A DNA stretch of 21,181 nucleotides from Betaproteobacteria bacterium (GCA_029863175.1 JAOTVX010000050.1:1-21181), one strand, 5' to 3'. Shown: positions 7,201 through 15,196, counted from the first letter of the stretch. The notes: generated from the letters alone by a model not told the origin. Made by a program: numbers and translations.

Positions 7201-7774
7201 CCGGCGATTTTCCCTCGCCCGCCTGGCGGGAGCCGCCGCCGCTGAAATCGGGGAAGGGGAACGTGCTGAAGAGATTGCGCGTTTGCTGCTGCAGCTGCTG
7301 CTGCATTTCCATGAAGGCGTTCGCGCTCTGCTCGAGATAGTGCCCCATCAGACCCTGGATGGCCGGGCCCTGCATCTTGATGAACTCGTTCCAGGCGTCC
7401 GCACCGAGCATCGGGTTCTCGCCATACACCTGCCGCGACTGGTCCTGCAGGCGCTTCTGGATCTCGATGAAGGTATGGATGTTTTTCTCGAGGTAGCTGC
7501 CCATCATGCCCTGCATGGCGTTGCCGTAGAAGCGGATGATCTGCGACAGCACGTCGCTAGAGAATATCGGCGCCCCGGCGGTTTCCTCCTCGAGAATGAT
7601 TTGCAGCAGGATGCTCCGGGTCAGGTCCTCGCGGGTCTTGGCATCCTGCACGCGCAACGCGACGTGTTCCAGCACCAGCCGTTTGACGTCGGCGAGCGTG
7701 ATGTAACTGCTGGTTTCCGTGTCGTACAGCCGCCGATTCGGGTACTTCTTGATGATTCTCGGCTCTTCGCTCAT
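7148..7774 (-). CDS. phaR: Polyhydroxyalkanoate synthesis repressor PhaR
   Basis: Codes for 208 residues from MSEEPRII; longer in-frame starts exist but extend past the conserved family start. The N-terminal PHB/PHA accumulation regulator domain is unmistakable: [20 protein letters not shown], then DVKRLVLEH. It is followed by two Met/Gln-rich helical repeats ([15 protein letters not shown] and [11 protein letters not shown]). The C-terminal tail is Gly/Glu/Lys-rich. PhaR binds DNA and PHB granules: polymer titrates it off promoters of phasin genes and of phaR itself. It lies downstream of phaB on the same strand after 211 bases that contain its own likely promoter. Its 3' end overlaps the rimO start. 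Confidence 0.95.
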   Translation of the reverse strand: MSEEPRIIKKYPNRRLYDTETSSYITLADVKRLVLEHVALRVQDAKTREDLTRSILLQIILEEETAGAPIFSSDVLSQIIRFYGNAMQGMMGSYLEKNIHTFIEIQKRLQDQSRQVYGENPMLGADAWNEFIKMQGPAIQGLMGHYLEQSANAFMEMQQQLQQQTRNLFSTFPFPDFSGGGSRQAGEGKSPDGPAHDVDKKEGGEGKS

Positions 7775-7804
7775 GACGGCCCGCCGCATCGAGGGAAACG
7801 GCGT

Positions 7805-7834
7805 ATTATTGCAGAGCAATGCGGATATTGCAAT
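7805..7834 (-). promoter_or_regulatory. Candidate phaR promoter with inverted-repeat operator
   Basis: On the minus strand TTGCAA (7828-7833) and AATAAT (7805-7810) are spaced 17 bases, a good sigma-70 arrangement. A perfect inverted repeat ATTGC-AGA-GCAAT (7808-7820) overlaps the -10, and a second palindrome ATTGCAAT (7827-7834) covers the -35. PhaR proteins are known to bind TGC-rich sites and to repress their own genes, so this is a likely autoregulatory operator. Assignment is by pattern only. Confidence 0.55.
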
Positions 7835-7985
7835 CTAAGGTTTTGAAAAATATCGATAAATCAAGGCCTTCCTCACATCGTGTGGCTGCGCGTCAATGCC
7901 AGAAGACGCAACTCGGCGCCGCTCGTCACGGCCGAGACCCGTGGCGGTGCCGCAATCACTTGCACTGCGTCGCGCTTCCTGCCGT

Positions 7986-8729
7986 CTAGTACATGTGCTG
8001 GCCGCCGTTGATCGCGACGTTGGCGCCCGTCATGAAACTGGCTTCGTCTTGGCAAATGTAGGCGACCAGTTCCGCGACCTCCTCGGGTTTGCCGAGACGG
8101 CCGACGGGGATCTGGGGAATGATCTTGGTGTCGAGGACCTCCTTCGGCACGGCCAGCACCATCTTGGTACCAATGTAGCCCGGAGATACCGTATTCACCG
8201 TCACACCCTTGCGCGCCACTTCCTGAGCCAGCGCCTTGGTGAGGCCGTGCATTCCCGCTTTCGCAGTAGAGTAGTTGGACTGTCCGAACTGGCCTTTCTG
8301 CCCGTTGACCGAAGAGATATTGATGATCCGTCCCCAGCCGCGGCTGACCATGCCGTCGCACACGGGTTTGGTCATGTTGAATACGCTGTCGAGATTGGTG
8401 CGCAGGACTGCGTCCCAGTCGTCTTTGCTCATCTTGGCGAACGTTTTGTCGCGCGTGATTCCCGCATTGTTGACGAGGATATCGACCGCGCCGACGTCCG
8501 ATTGGATCTTGGCAACGGCCTTCTGACAGGAATCGAAATCGATGACGTCGACCTGGACCGCGTGAAAGTCGAAGCCCTTGGCTTTCATTTCCTGCAGCCA
8601 TTGCGCGGATTTGGTGTTGCCCGGAGAGTAGGTCGCCACGACCTTGTGACCGGCCTTGGCAAGCCGCATGCAGATCGCTTCGCCAATTCCACCCATGCCG
8701 CCCGTAACTACTGCGACTCGCTGTGCCAT
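7986..8729 (-). CDS. phaB: Acetoacetyl-CoA reductase (NADPH), PHB synthesis
   Basis: Codes for 247 residues, the usual PhaB length. It reduces acetoacetyl-CoA to (R)-3-hydroxybutyryl-CoA, the monomer for PHB synthase. It is a short-chain dehydrogenase: nucleotide motif TGGMGGIG (9-16), NNAG (87-90), and catalytic Ser140, Tyr153 and Lys157 in NISS...SNYSTAK. The segment VNGQKGQFGQSNYSTAKAG is characteristic of PhaB. The start at 8729 is supported by AAGGAG eight bases upstream; earlier in-frame Met codons have none. It lies 84 bases after the phaC stop. The thiolase gene phaA, often between phaC and phaB, is absent here. Confidence 0.96.
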   Translation of the reverse strand: MAQRVAVVTGGMGGIGEAICMRLAKAGHKVVATYSPGNTKSAQWLQEMKAKGFDFHAVQVDVIDFDSCQKAVAKIQSDVGAVDILVNNAGITRDKTFAKMSKDDWDAVLRTNLDSVFNMTKPVCDGMVSRGWGRIINISSVNGQKGQFGQSNYSTAKAGMHGLTKALAQEVARKGVTVNTVSPGYIGTKMVLAVPKEVLDTKIIPQIPVGRLGKPEEVAELVAYICQDEASFMTGANVAINGGQHMY

Positions 8730-8813
8730 GATGCCGTCTCCTTGTTTGAAATAAACGCAAATTACAAACGATAGCAGCGCGTGCATCCGCGCCGCTGGTT
8801 GCAAACCGGTCGC

Positions 8814-10549
8814 CTACCGGCACTTTTCCCGAACGTAACGCCCTGGCGCGGGCTCGATCTCGCGATAGTCGCCGCCGCCTGGCGTGGATCGCGCCGCGAC
8901 CCGCTGGCCACCAAACCGCGCGAGCCATGCACTCCAGTGCGTCCACCAGCTGCCCGGATGGGTCCTCGCGCCGGCCAGCCAGCGCTCTGGATCGTCCTCC
9001 GGCTCGGGGTTAAGCCAGTAGTGGCGGCGGTTCTTCGTGGCCGGGTTGATCACCCCGGCAATGTGCCCGCTCGCCCCAGCACGGCTTCGATTTTACCCGC
9101 AAGCAGGCGGGCGCTGGCAAAGGCGGTCTTCCACGGCACGATATGGTCCTCGCGTGTCGCGACAACATACACCGGCATATCGACGCGGCGGAGATCGACC
9201 GGGACCCCGCACAGGGTGAGCCGGTTGGGCAGCCTCAGGTTGTTCTCGAGATACATATTGCGCACGTAGTAGACATACATCGCGCCCGGCAGATTGGTGC
9301 TATCGCTGTTCCAGTAGAGCAAATCGAACGCGTCCGGGGTGCGGCCCTTGAGATAGTTGTTCACCACGTATTGCCAGATGAGATCGTTGGCGCGCAGGCT
9401 TGCAAAGGTGAGCGCGAGCTCGCGGCCGTGCAGGACCCCTCCCTGCGCGAAATCCTGTTCGCGCTTGCGAACGTAGGCCTCATCGATAAATACGCTGAGC
9501 TCGCCGGTGTCGCTGAAGTCGAGCATCGTCGCGAGCAGGGTGAGGCTCGCGACCGGATCGCGTTCCCGCGCGCGTAGCACGGCGAGCGCGGAGCCGAGCA
9601 GTGTGCCGCCCACGCAGAAGCCCAGCGCGTTGACCTGCGGCATGGCGCAGACCTCGCTCGCGATCGCAAGCGCCTTGATCACGCCGTGCTCGAGGTAGTC
9701 GTCCCAGGTCGCCCGGCCCATCTCGTTGGGCATGTTGCGCCAGGAGATCATGTAAACGGTGTGGCCTTGCTCGACCGCGAAGCGCACGAAGGAGTTCTCC
9801 GGCTGGAGGTCGAGGATGTAATACTTGTTGATGCAGGGTGGCACCATGACCAGCGGTCGCTCAAACACCGTTTCAGTGGCGGGACGGTACTGCACGAGCT
9901 GCATGAACTCGTTCTCGAAGATCACCGCTCCGGGGGTGAGCGCGAGATTACGGCCGATTTCGAATGCGGTGTCGTCGGTCATCGACACCATGCCTTTTTC
10001 GACGTCGGCAGTGAGGTTGCGCAGCCCTTGTCGAACGCTCTCGCCGTCGGTTTCAGCAGCCAGTGTCAGGGCTTCGGGATTGCTCCACGGGAAATTGGCG
10101 GGCGACATCGCGTCGATCAACTGTCGCGCGAAGAAATCGAGCTTGCGCTTGGTATGCGGCTCGAGCTGCACGTTGTCGACGATGTCCTTCAGCCAGCGCG
10201 CCGACAGCAGATAGGACTGGACGAGGTAGTCGAAGTACGGCGCCTTGCGCCAGTCCGCACCCCGAAACCGCCGGTCAGAAGGGTCCGGCTCGACGAGCGG
10301 GCGTGGCGGCGGATCGGGTTGCAGCGCATAGGCTCCCCAGAGTTCGAGTTGCATGCGGTAGTAGCGGGCCTGCAGTTCGCGCCAGTGATCCGGGTCCTGC
10401 ACGAGGCCGGCGGCGAGCGACCTCAATAACTCGGCTACATCGAGGCTCAGATCAAGGCCGAGCGGCCCGACCACACCCTCGATCAGCCGGCGGTTCAACG
10501 CCTCAAGCTGTTCGGTCGTGGGCACGGTGTTGTTGGCGGCGCGATTCAT
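8814..10549 (-). CDS. phaC: Class I poly(3-hydroxyalkanoate) synthase, frameshifted
   Basis: Polymerises (R)-3-hydroxyacyl-CoA into PHB on granules. The reconstructed length is 578 residues, typical for class I. The first frame (from ATG 10549) holds the N-terminal domain, the lipase-box GFCVGGT with nucleophile Cys312, and Asp468 in REDHIVPW. After Val-Leu-Gly492 the frame fails: at minus-strand CTGGGGCGAGC one G seems missing (C-run 9074-9077 on the plus strand), and the frame stops at 9050. The next frame supplies ASGHIAGVINP, with catalytic His496 28 residues after the Asp as in C. necator, through HPGSWWTHWSAWLARFGG to EPAPGRYV and TAG at 8814. The unshifted product would lack the catalytic His. 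This is a true mutation, an assembly error in a homopolymer, or, less likely, ribosomal slippage. The start overlaps the ZIP gene stop. Confidence 0.93.
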
Positions 10550-11322
10550 GCGGCGGAGTGTGCGATTTCGCCCACGAGCCAGATCGTCATCACACCCAGC
10601 GCGATGAGCACGACCTGTTGCGCCGTGGCACCCAGCTCGGGACGGCGGTGCAACCCGGGGATCAGGTCCGCCACCGCCACATAGAGCATGCTCGCAGCCG
10701 CGAGCCCGAGCAGAGGCGCAACCCATTGCTGCAGTGTCTGCAGTGCAAAGTAGGCGATGAGTCCGCCAGCCACCATGGCGGCGCTCGACAGGACGTTGAG
10801 CAGGAGCGCCTGGTTTTTCGTATAACCGGAATGCAACAGAATCAGGAAATCGCCGATTTCCTGCGGAATCTCGTGCGCGATGATGGCCATCGCAGTAACG
10901 ATGCCCAGCTCGTGATTTGCCATAAAGGCGGCTGCGATCAATATGCCATCGACGAAGTTGTGGAAGGTGTCGCCGATCATGATCATCGCGCCGCTTCGTC
11001 CGTGATCGTGCAGAAAAGCGGGCGGGTCATGCGCTTCGCATTCTTCGACGTGGCAATGGCGCCACAGCACGAGCTTTTCGAGGACGAAAAAAACCAATAT
11101 CCCGACGAGAATGGTGCCAGCCATCCGCTCGGGGCTATCCGTCAGCCGGAATGCGTGGGGGAGCAGTTCCAGGAAAACTGCGCCGAGGAGCGCCCCGACC
11201 GCGTAGCTGATCAGAACCGGGATGTGAGCGGCACGTGCCCTAAGCGCAAGCGCGCCCGCGGCTGCAACCGACAGCACACCGCCTGCCACTGTTGCCGCGC
11301 CGATCCAGGCCAGTGTCGTCAT
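10546..11322 (-). CDS. ZIP-family metal transporter
   Basis: Codes for 258 residues from MTTLAWIG at 11322; an upstream ATG at 11412 adds a basic stretch that is not membrane-like. It has about eight hydrophobic segments. The ZIP signature helices are present: HNFVDG (121-126) and HEIPQEIGD (150-158), whose His, Asp and Glu residues form the binuclear metal site. A His/Cys-rich loop (residues 89-107, WRHCHVEEC...HDHG) precedes them. It would import Zn or another divalent metal across the inner membrane. Its stop overlaps the phaC start as ATGA, so it appears to be the first gene of the pha transcript. The link to PHB metabolism is unexplained. Substrate is not determined by sequence. Confidence 0.92.
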   Translation of the reverse strand: MTTLAWIGAATVAGGVLSVAAAGALALRARAAHIPVLISYAVGALLGAVFLELLPHAFRLTDSPERMAGTILVGILVFFVLEKLVLWRHCHVEECEAHDPPAFLHDHGRSGAMIMIGDTFHNFVDGILIAAAFMANHELGIVTAMAIIAHEIPQEIGDFLILLHSGYTKNQALLLNVLSSAAMVAGGLIAYFALQTLQQWVAPLLGLAAASMLYVAVADLIPGLHRRPELGATAQQVVLIALGVMTIWLVGEIAHSAA

Positions 11323-11393
11323 CGCCGAGCGCTTCTGTCTAGGCCGGGCGGCCGCTCGTGCCGCACGCCGGCAATAGGAAGGGAAGCGCGGAA

Positions 11394-11428
11394 TTATACG
11401 GGATAACATCACGGGCCGTGTCCCGTGA
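11394..11428 (-). promoter_or_regulatory. Candidate ZIP-phaC promoter with adjacent palindrome
   Basis: A perfect TATAAT (11394-11399, minus strand) lies about 70 bases before the ZIP start; no good -35 is seen. Directly upstream is a 7-base perfect inverted repeat TCACGGG-N6-CCCGTGA (11409-11428) that may be an operator or the end hairpin of the pgeF transcript. Between them TGTTAT-CCCG-TATAAT loosely resembles a Zur box, but its half-sites are spaced two bases too far apart. Confidence 0.4.
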
Positions 11429-11485
11429 GCGATGACAGGTGCGAGAAAGGCGAAGCTGGCCCAGAACCGCCGACGCCGACGCGAA

Positions 11486-12238
11486 TCAGGGTCCGTCGGC
11501 TTCCTCGCGCCAGATGAGCGCCGCCATGCGGCCGGTCATCCGGTCGCGACGATAGGAAAAGAAGCGCGCGGGATCGGAGTACGTGCAAGTCCCGCCGCCG
11601 AAGAGGTGTTGCACCCCTGCGCGCTGGAGCCGTTTGCGCGCCAGCAGAAAGAGATCGGCCAGCCATTTTCCCGGGGTGTGCGAAGTGAACGCGCCGGCAT
11701 CGTGCGGGTCAATTGCGAGAAAAGCCTCCCTTACGTCAGGGCCGACTTCGAAAGCCTGCGGCCCGATGCCGGGTCCCAGGTAGGCCAGCAAGTCGCCAGG
11801 CTGCCCGCCGATCGCCGCGACGGTACGCTCGATCACGCCACCGGCGAGACCGCGCCAGCCTGCGTGGGCGACGGCGACCACCGTCCCGGCGCGATTCGTG
11901 AACAGCACGGGAACGCAATCAGCCACGAGGACCGCGCAGACTGTTCCCGGGAAATGCGTGATGCTCGCGTCGGCTTCGGGCATGTCCGTCGTCAGCGCGT
12001 CCGCGTCGGCGACCACGCTGCCGTGCATCTGCTGCAGCCACCTGGGCTCCTGGGGTAGCGCGGCGCGCAGCCGCGCGCGATTCGCTGCAACGGCACTGGC
12101 GTCGTCGCCGGTGCGCAGCCCGAGGTTCAGGCCCGCGTAGGGGCCGGTGCTGGATCCGCCCGCGCGCGTCGTGATGACCGCCTTGATGCATAGCGGCGCG
12201 GGCCAATCGGGCACGATCCAGTCGGGGTCGAGTGTCAT
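11486..12238 (-). CDS. pgeF: Peptidoglycan editing factor PgeF / laccase-domain purine nucleoside phosphorylase (YfiH)
   Basis: Codes for 250 residues, the normal length. The three Zn ligands of the DUF152 family are in place: His72 in QQMHG, Cys108 in VADCVPVLF and His125 in AHAGWRG. The later GPGIGPQAFEVG and FSYRRD motifs also match. Family members have been described as adenosine/purine nucleoside phosphorylases with laccase-like activity and, in E. coli, as preventing misincorporation of serine into peptidoglycan. Its ATG overlaps the rluD stop by four bases (ATGA), so it is translationally coupled to rluD, the same order as in E. coli. Confidence 0.95.
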   Translation of the reverse strand: MTLDPDWIVPDWPAPLCIKAVITTRAGGSSTGPYAGLNLGLRTGDDASAVAANRARLRAALPQEPRWLQQMHGSVVADADALTTDMPEADASITHFPGTVCAVLVADCVPVLFTNRAGTVVAVAHAGWRGLAGGVIERTVAAIGGQPGDLLAYLGPGIGPQAFEVGPDVREAFLAIDPHDAGAFTSHTPGKWLADLFLLARKRLQRAGVQHLFGGGTCTYSDPARFFSYRRDRMTGRMAALIWREEADGP

Positions 12239-13140
12239 GCCTGCTTGCGCAACGCCCGGATCAAGCGTTGCATGTCCGCGGGCGGGGAAACGCGCCAGCT
12301 CTTAACCCGCCGAGTCTCCGGATGGCGCAGGGCGAGGCGCTCGGCGTGAAGTGCCTGTCGCGGGAACGCGAGCGTTGCGTGTCGCTTGCCATAGGTGGGA
12401 TCGCCAACCAGCGGGTGACCGATTGAGGCGAAGTGGACGCGAATCTGATGCGTTCTGCCAGTCTCCAGCCGGCAGCGCAGGAGCGTGGCCTCCGAAAAAC
12501 GCTCCATCACTTCATAGTGCGTGACAGCATGTCGGCCGCGGGCAACCACCGCCATGCGGGTCCGGCTGACGGGGTGGCGCCCGATGGGTGCCTCGACCTT
12601 GCCATCGCGCGTGATGCGTCCATGCACGAGCGCGCGGTACTCTCGCGTCACGCTGCGCGCCTGCAGCTGGCGCACGAGATCGGTTTGCGTGGCAAAGGTC
12701 TTGGCCACGACCAGCAGGCCGCTGGTGTCCTTGTCGAGCCGGTGCACGATGCCGGCGCGAGGCAGTCGCGCCAGATCCGGCAGGTGTCGCAGCAAGGCAT
12801 TGAGCAGCGTCCCGCTCCAGTTGCCGCTTCCAGGATGGACGACGAGCCCGGCCGGCTTGTTGATGACCAGCAAGGCCGCGTCCTCGTGGACGATATCGAG
12901 CGCGATGTCCTCGGGCTCGTTGACAAGGCTCACCGGATCGGGAGCCGGAACAATGTCGATCACCTCGCCGCCCCAGACGCGGCGGCGCGGGAGCGCGGCG
13001 GCGCCATCGAGCCTGATCTGGCTCGCGCGTACCCATCGCGCGAGCCGGCTGCGCGAATACTGTGGCAACAAACGAGACAGCGCCTGGTCCAACCGCAGGC
13101 CGGCACACGCAGGAGGGACGGTGAGCCTGAGAGGCGCCAT
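12235..13140 (-). CDS. rluD: 23S rRNA pseudouridine synthase RluD
   Basis: Codes for 301 residues from MAPLRLTVP at 13140; longer in-frame starts would run across the bamD start region and are rejected. An N-terminal S4 RNA-binding domain (about residues 12-60, GLRLDQALSRLLPQYSRSR) precedes the RsuA/RluD catalytic domain. Catalytic Asp136 lies in IVHRLDKDTSGLLVV, and GRTHQIRVH and GDPTYG are conserved later. RluD makes pseudouridines in helix 69 of 23S rRNA. It is divergent from bamD and coupled to pgeF, a conserved arrangement. The ribosome site is weak. Confidence 0.95.
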   Translation of the reverse strand: MAPLRLTVPPACAGLRLDQALSRLLPQYSRSRLARWVRASQIRLDGAAALPRRRVWGGEVIDIVPAPDPVSLVNEPEDIALDIVHEDAALLVINKPAGLVVHPGSGNWSGTLLNALLRHLPDLARLPRAGIVHRLDKDTSGLLVVAKTFATQTDLVRQLQARSVTREYRALVHGRITRDGKVEAPIGRHPVSRTRMAVVARGRHAVTHYEVMERFSEATLLRCRLETGRTHQIRVHFASIGHPLVGDPTYGKRHATLAFPRQALHAERLALRHPETRRVKSWRVSPPADMQRLIRALRKQA

Positions 13141-13157
13141 CCCGGTGTGCTTTGAGC

Positions 13158-13163
13158 TATAAT
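13158..13163 (+). promoter_or_regulatory. Perfect -10 box ahead of bamD
   Basis: TATAAT on the plus strand lies 14 bases before the bamD ATG, which would leave a leader of only about eight bases without a Shine-Dalgarno sequence. No recognisable -35 is found at 16-18 bases. The same short divergent region must also drive rluD. Confidence 0.45.
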
Positions 13164-13177
13164 TTTCCGACACTTTC

Positions 13178-13984
13178 ATGCGGTCCATCCTTCGACATAG
13201 TTTATCGCTACTCGCGGGCGTCCTCGTCGCCTCCTGCGGCTTGTTTGGCGAGCAGCCCGACGAGACCAAGGGCTGGTCGGCCCAGAGACTCTACGCTGAG
13301 GCGAAAGCCAAGCTCGACGAGCCCAATTACGAGGAGGCCATCAAGTATTACCAGAAGCTCGAGGCGCGCTACCCGCACGGGCGCTTCGCGCAGCAGGCGC
13401 AGCTCGAAGTCCCGTATGCCTATTACAAGGACGACAAGCGGAGCGAGGCGATCAGCGCAGCCGAACGGTTCATGAAGCTGCATCCGAATCACCCCAACGT
13501 CGATTACGCGTACTATTTGCGGGGGCTCGCCAGCTTCAACGAGGATCTTGGCTGGACCGGCTACATCAGCGGGCAGGATCTCAGCGAGCGCGACCCGAAG
13601 GCCGCCCGCGATGCGTTCCTGGCGTTCAAGGAACTGGTTGCGCGCTTCCCGAACAGCCGTTACACGCCAGACTCGATCGAGCGCATGAAATACCTCGTCA
13701 ACGCGCTGGCGGCGCATGAGGTTCATGTGGCGCGTTACTACATAAAACGCGGGGCTTATGTGGCGGCAGCGAACCGTGCCCAGGCCGCGCTCAAGACCTA
13801 TCCGCAGGCGCCGGCCAACGAAGAGGGACTCGTGATCCTGGTCAAGGCCTACGAAAAGCTCGGGATGGAAGACCTCCGCAAGGACGCCGAGCGCGTGCTC
13901 ATGGCCAACTTTCCCAACAGCCCCTGGATCAAGGGCGATCCGCGCCGGGCGAACACGCCCTGGTGGCAAATCTGGAATTATTGA
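13178..13984 (+). CDS. bamD: Outer membrane assembly lipoprotein BamD
   Basis: Codes for 268 residues. It has a lipoprotein signal with lipobox Val-Ala-Ser-Cys, lipidated Cys20, then tetratricopeptide-like helices: AQRLYAEAKAKLDEPNYEEA, then YYQKLEARYPHGRFAQQA. The conserved YAYYLRGLASFNEDLGW and DQDLSERDP-like segments (here SGQDLSERDP) and the C-terminal WWQIWNY fit BamD. It is an essential part of the BAM complex that folds beta-barrel proteins into the outer membrane. It is transcribed divergently from rluD-pgeF. The ATG is preceded by no ribosome site but is fixed by the signal peptide. Confidence 0.96.
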   Translation: MRSILRHSLSLLAGVLVASCGLFGEQPDETKGWSAQRLYAEAKAKLDEPNYEEAIKYYQKLEARYPHGRFAQQAQLEVPYAYYKDDKRSEAISAAERFMKLHPNHPNVDYAYYLRGLASFNEDLGWTGYISGQDLSERDPKAARDAFLAFKELVARFPNSRYTPDSIERMKYLVNALAAHEVHVARYYIKRGAYVAAANRAQAALKTYPQAPANEEGLVILVKAYEKLGMEDLRKDAERVLMANFPNSPWIKGDPRRANTPWWQIWNY

Positions 13985-14004
13985 GCGCGCGGGCGTAGGG
14001 GCTC

Positions 14005-14231
14005 TTAGCCGATAGCCAGGCAGACGATTCCACCGACCATTGCCGCGGCGGCGGTCAGGCGCCGGAGGGTCTCGCCCTCTCTCAACAGCTGCGCTCCCAT
14101 TACGGCAGCGATAAGGATACTGACTTCCAGCGCAGGTGCGACGTAGCTCACGGGGGTGAACACCATGGCTGTGAGCACGAAGCGTGGATGACCGCAGCGA
14201 CCAGAATCAGCGTCAATGCAAATCCGGTCAC
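14005..14231 (-). pseudogene. EamA/DMT-type transporter with a large internal deletion
   Basis: The minus strand from GTG 14231 (GGAG six bases upstream) reads V-T-G-FALTLILVAAVIHAS, the typical first helix of a DMT permease, which normally continues Trp-Asn. At about 14173-14183 the frame jumps. In a second frame FVLTAMVFTPVSYVAPALEV continues to SILIAAVMGAQLL and MVGGIVCLAIG-stop, the last helices of the same family. So roughly the middle three quarters of the gene (about 270 residues expected) has been lost, with a frame change. The first frame ends after 27 codons. This remnant is probably not translated into anything useful. Confidence 0.75.
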
Positions 14232-14352
14232 GGCGGTCTCCGGCGCGAGGAAGAAGTGTTCGGCCGGGCGCGATCGCGCCCGCCGATGCACTACCGGTCG
14301 AGTCTAGGTATTCCCGATTCGGCGTGTCAAAGCGACGCGGACGGCGGCAGTA

Positions 14353-14381
14353 CAAGAAAGGGCCGCCCCCGCGGAGCGGCC
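14353..14381 (-). terminator. Rho-independent terminator after the glycine-zipper gene
   Basis: On the minus strand a perfect 6-base GC stem GGCCGC/GCGGCC with a 9-base loop is followed by CTTTCTTG. It lies 20 bases past the stop codon at 14401 and would end that transcript before the transporter remnant. Confidence 0.65.
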
Positions 14382-14400
14382 TCTGTGGAGAACGTCAGCG

Positions 14401-15009
14401 TCAGTTCAACATCAGCCCGCCATCCCGGACCCTGACGTAATCGCCGACATGGACACTCGGCTCGTGATTGTAGGAGAACATGCGCGTCGAGCCGCTTTCC
14501 ATCCGCACGGCAACCTTCCAGCGCTGGGTGGTCCTAACGTGTTTCTCTGCCTGATGGCCGGCATAGGCACCGCCCGCAGCACCCGCGACCGTCGCGATCT
14601 TGCGCCCGTTTCCGCGCCCGATCTGGTTGCCGAGCACACCGCCGATCACACCGCCGGCCACGGCGCCGAGCCCGGTTCCTTCGCCCGCCTGCTCGACCAC
14701 ATTGATCGTGGTGACCTTGCCGCAGTCGGCGCAAACGCTGGGCGCGAGTGTCGGCATTTCGGCCGCGGCGATGCGGACCGGCGCACTCGGGGTTATCCGG
14801 GAAAGCGGCGCGGTCGTCGACGGCGCTGCCATCTGCCGCGGTGCTGCCGCGCTGTCTGCGGCTTGCGTCGCCGCCGGATGCTCGGTGCTCTTCGAGAAAG
14901 AGTTCGGAATGATGCCAGTCATCACGCCGCCACCCACCGCGCTCAAAATGATCACGGACACGGCCGCGATCGCGACGATCGGATTCACTCGATTCTGAGT
15001 ATCTGACAT
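14401..15009 (-). CDS. Glycine zipper 2TM domain membrane protein
   Basis: Codes for 202 residues. An N-terminal hydrophobic helix (residues 11-31) acts as uncleaved anchor or signal. A low-complexity Ala/Pro/Thr linker follows, then CADCGKVTTINVVEQ (Cys93, Cys96), and a glycine zipper of repeated GxxxG (GTGLGAVAGGVIGGVLGNQI, then GAAGGAYAGHQ). The C-terminal domain (VAVRMESGSTRMFSYN) resembles the SlyB/17-kDa antigen type found at the outer membrane. The paired Cys could bind metal or form a disulfide in the periplasm. ATG 15009 has AGGAGG five bases upstream. The exact role is unknown; related proteins affect envelope integrity. It appears monocistronic, closed by a terminator. Confidence 0.85.
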   Translation of the reverse strand: MSDTQNRVNPIVAIAAVSVIILSAVGGGVMTGIIPNSFSKSTEHPAATQAADSAAAPRQMAAPSTTAPLSRITPSAPVRIAAAEMPTLAPSVCADCGKVTTINVVEQAGEGTGLGAVAGGVIGGVLGNQIGRGNGRKIATVAGAAGGAYAGHQAEKHVRTTQRWKVAVRMESGSTRMFSYNHEPSVHVGDYVRVRDGGLMLN

Positions 15010-15196
15010 GGTCGCCTCCTGTGTTCGCCGGAAAGCTCCACCTCGTGCAACGACTATGCTACGCGCAGGAATTCCCAGGCGATGTGAAAAATTGCTCCCG
15101 GCAACAATGATTTACCTATCATTTAGCGAGGCGTTGTCGCAGCCCGGAATCGCTGCGTCGCCCGGTGGCGACAGGAAACGCCGGAAGCGGATTGGC

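Noticed and set aside
7873..8946. 357-codon minus-strand frame overlapping phaB
   Set aside because: It is out of frame with phaB, which has full short-chain dehydrogenase motifs and a ribosome site.
9060..9090. Classical tandem -1 slippery heptamer in phaC
   Set aside because: The zero-frame sequence G-CTG-GGG does not fit X-XXY-YYZ; only a single-site slip on the G-run is possible, so a lost base is preferred.
10063..11406. 447-codon plus-strand frame opposite phaC and ZIP
   Set aside because: Arg/His-rich low-quality translation, antisense to conserved membrane and synthase genes.
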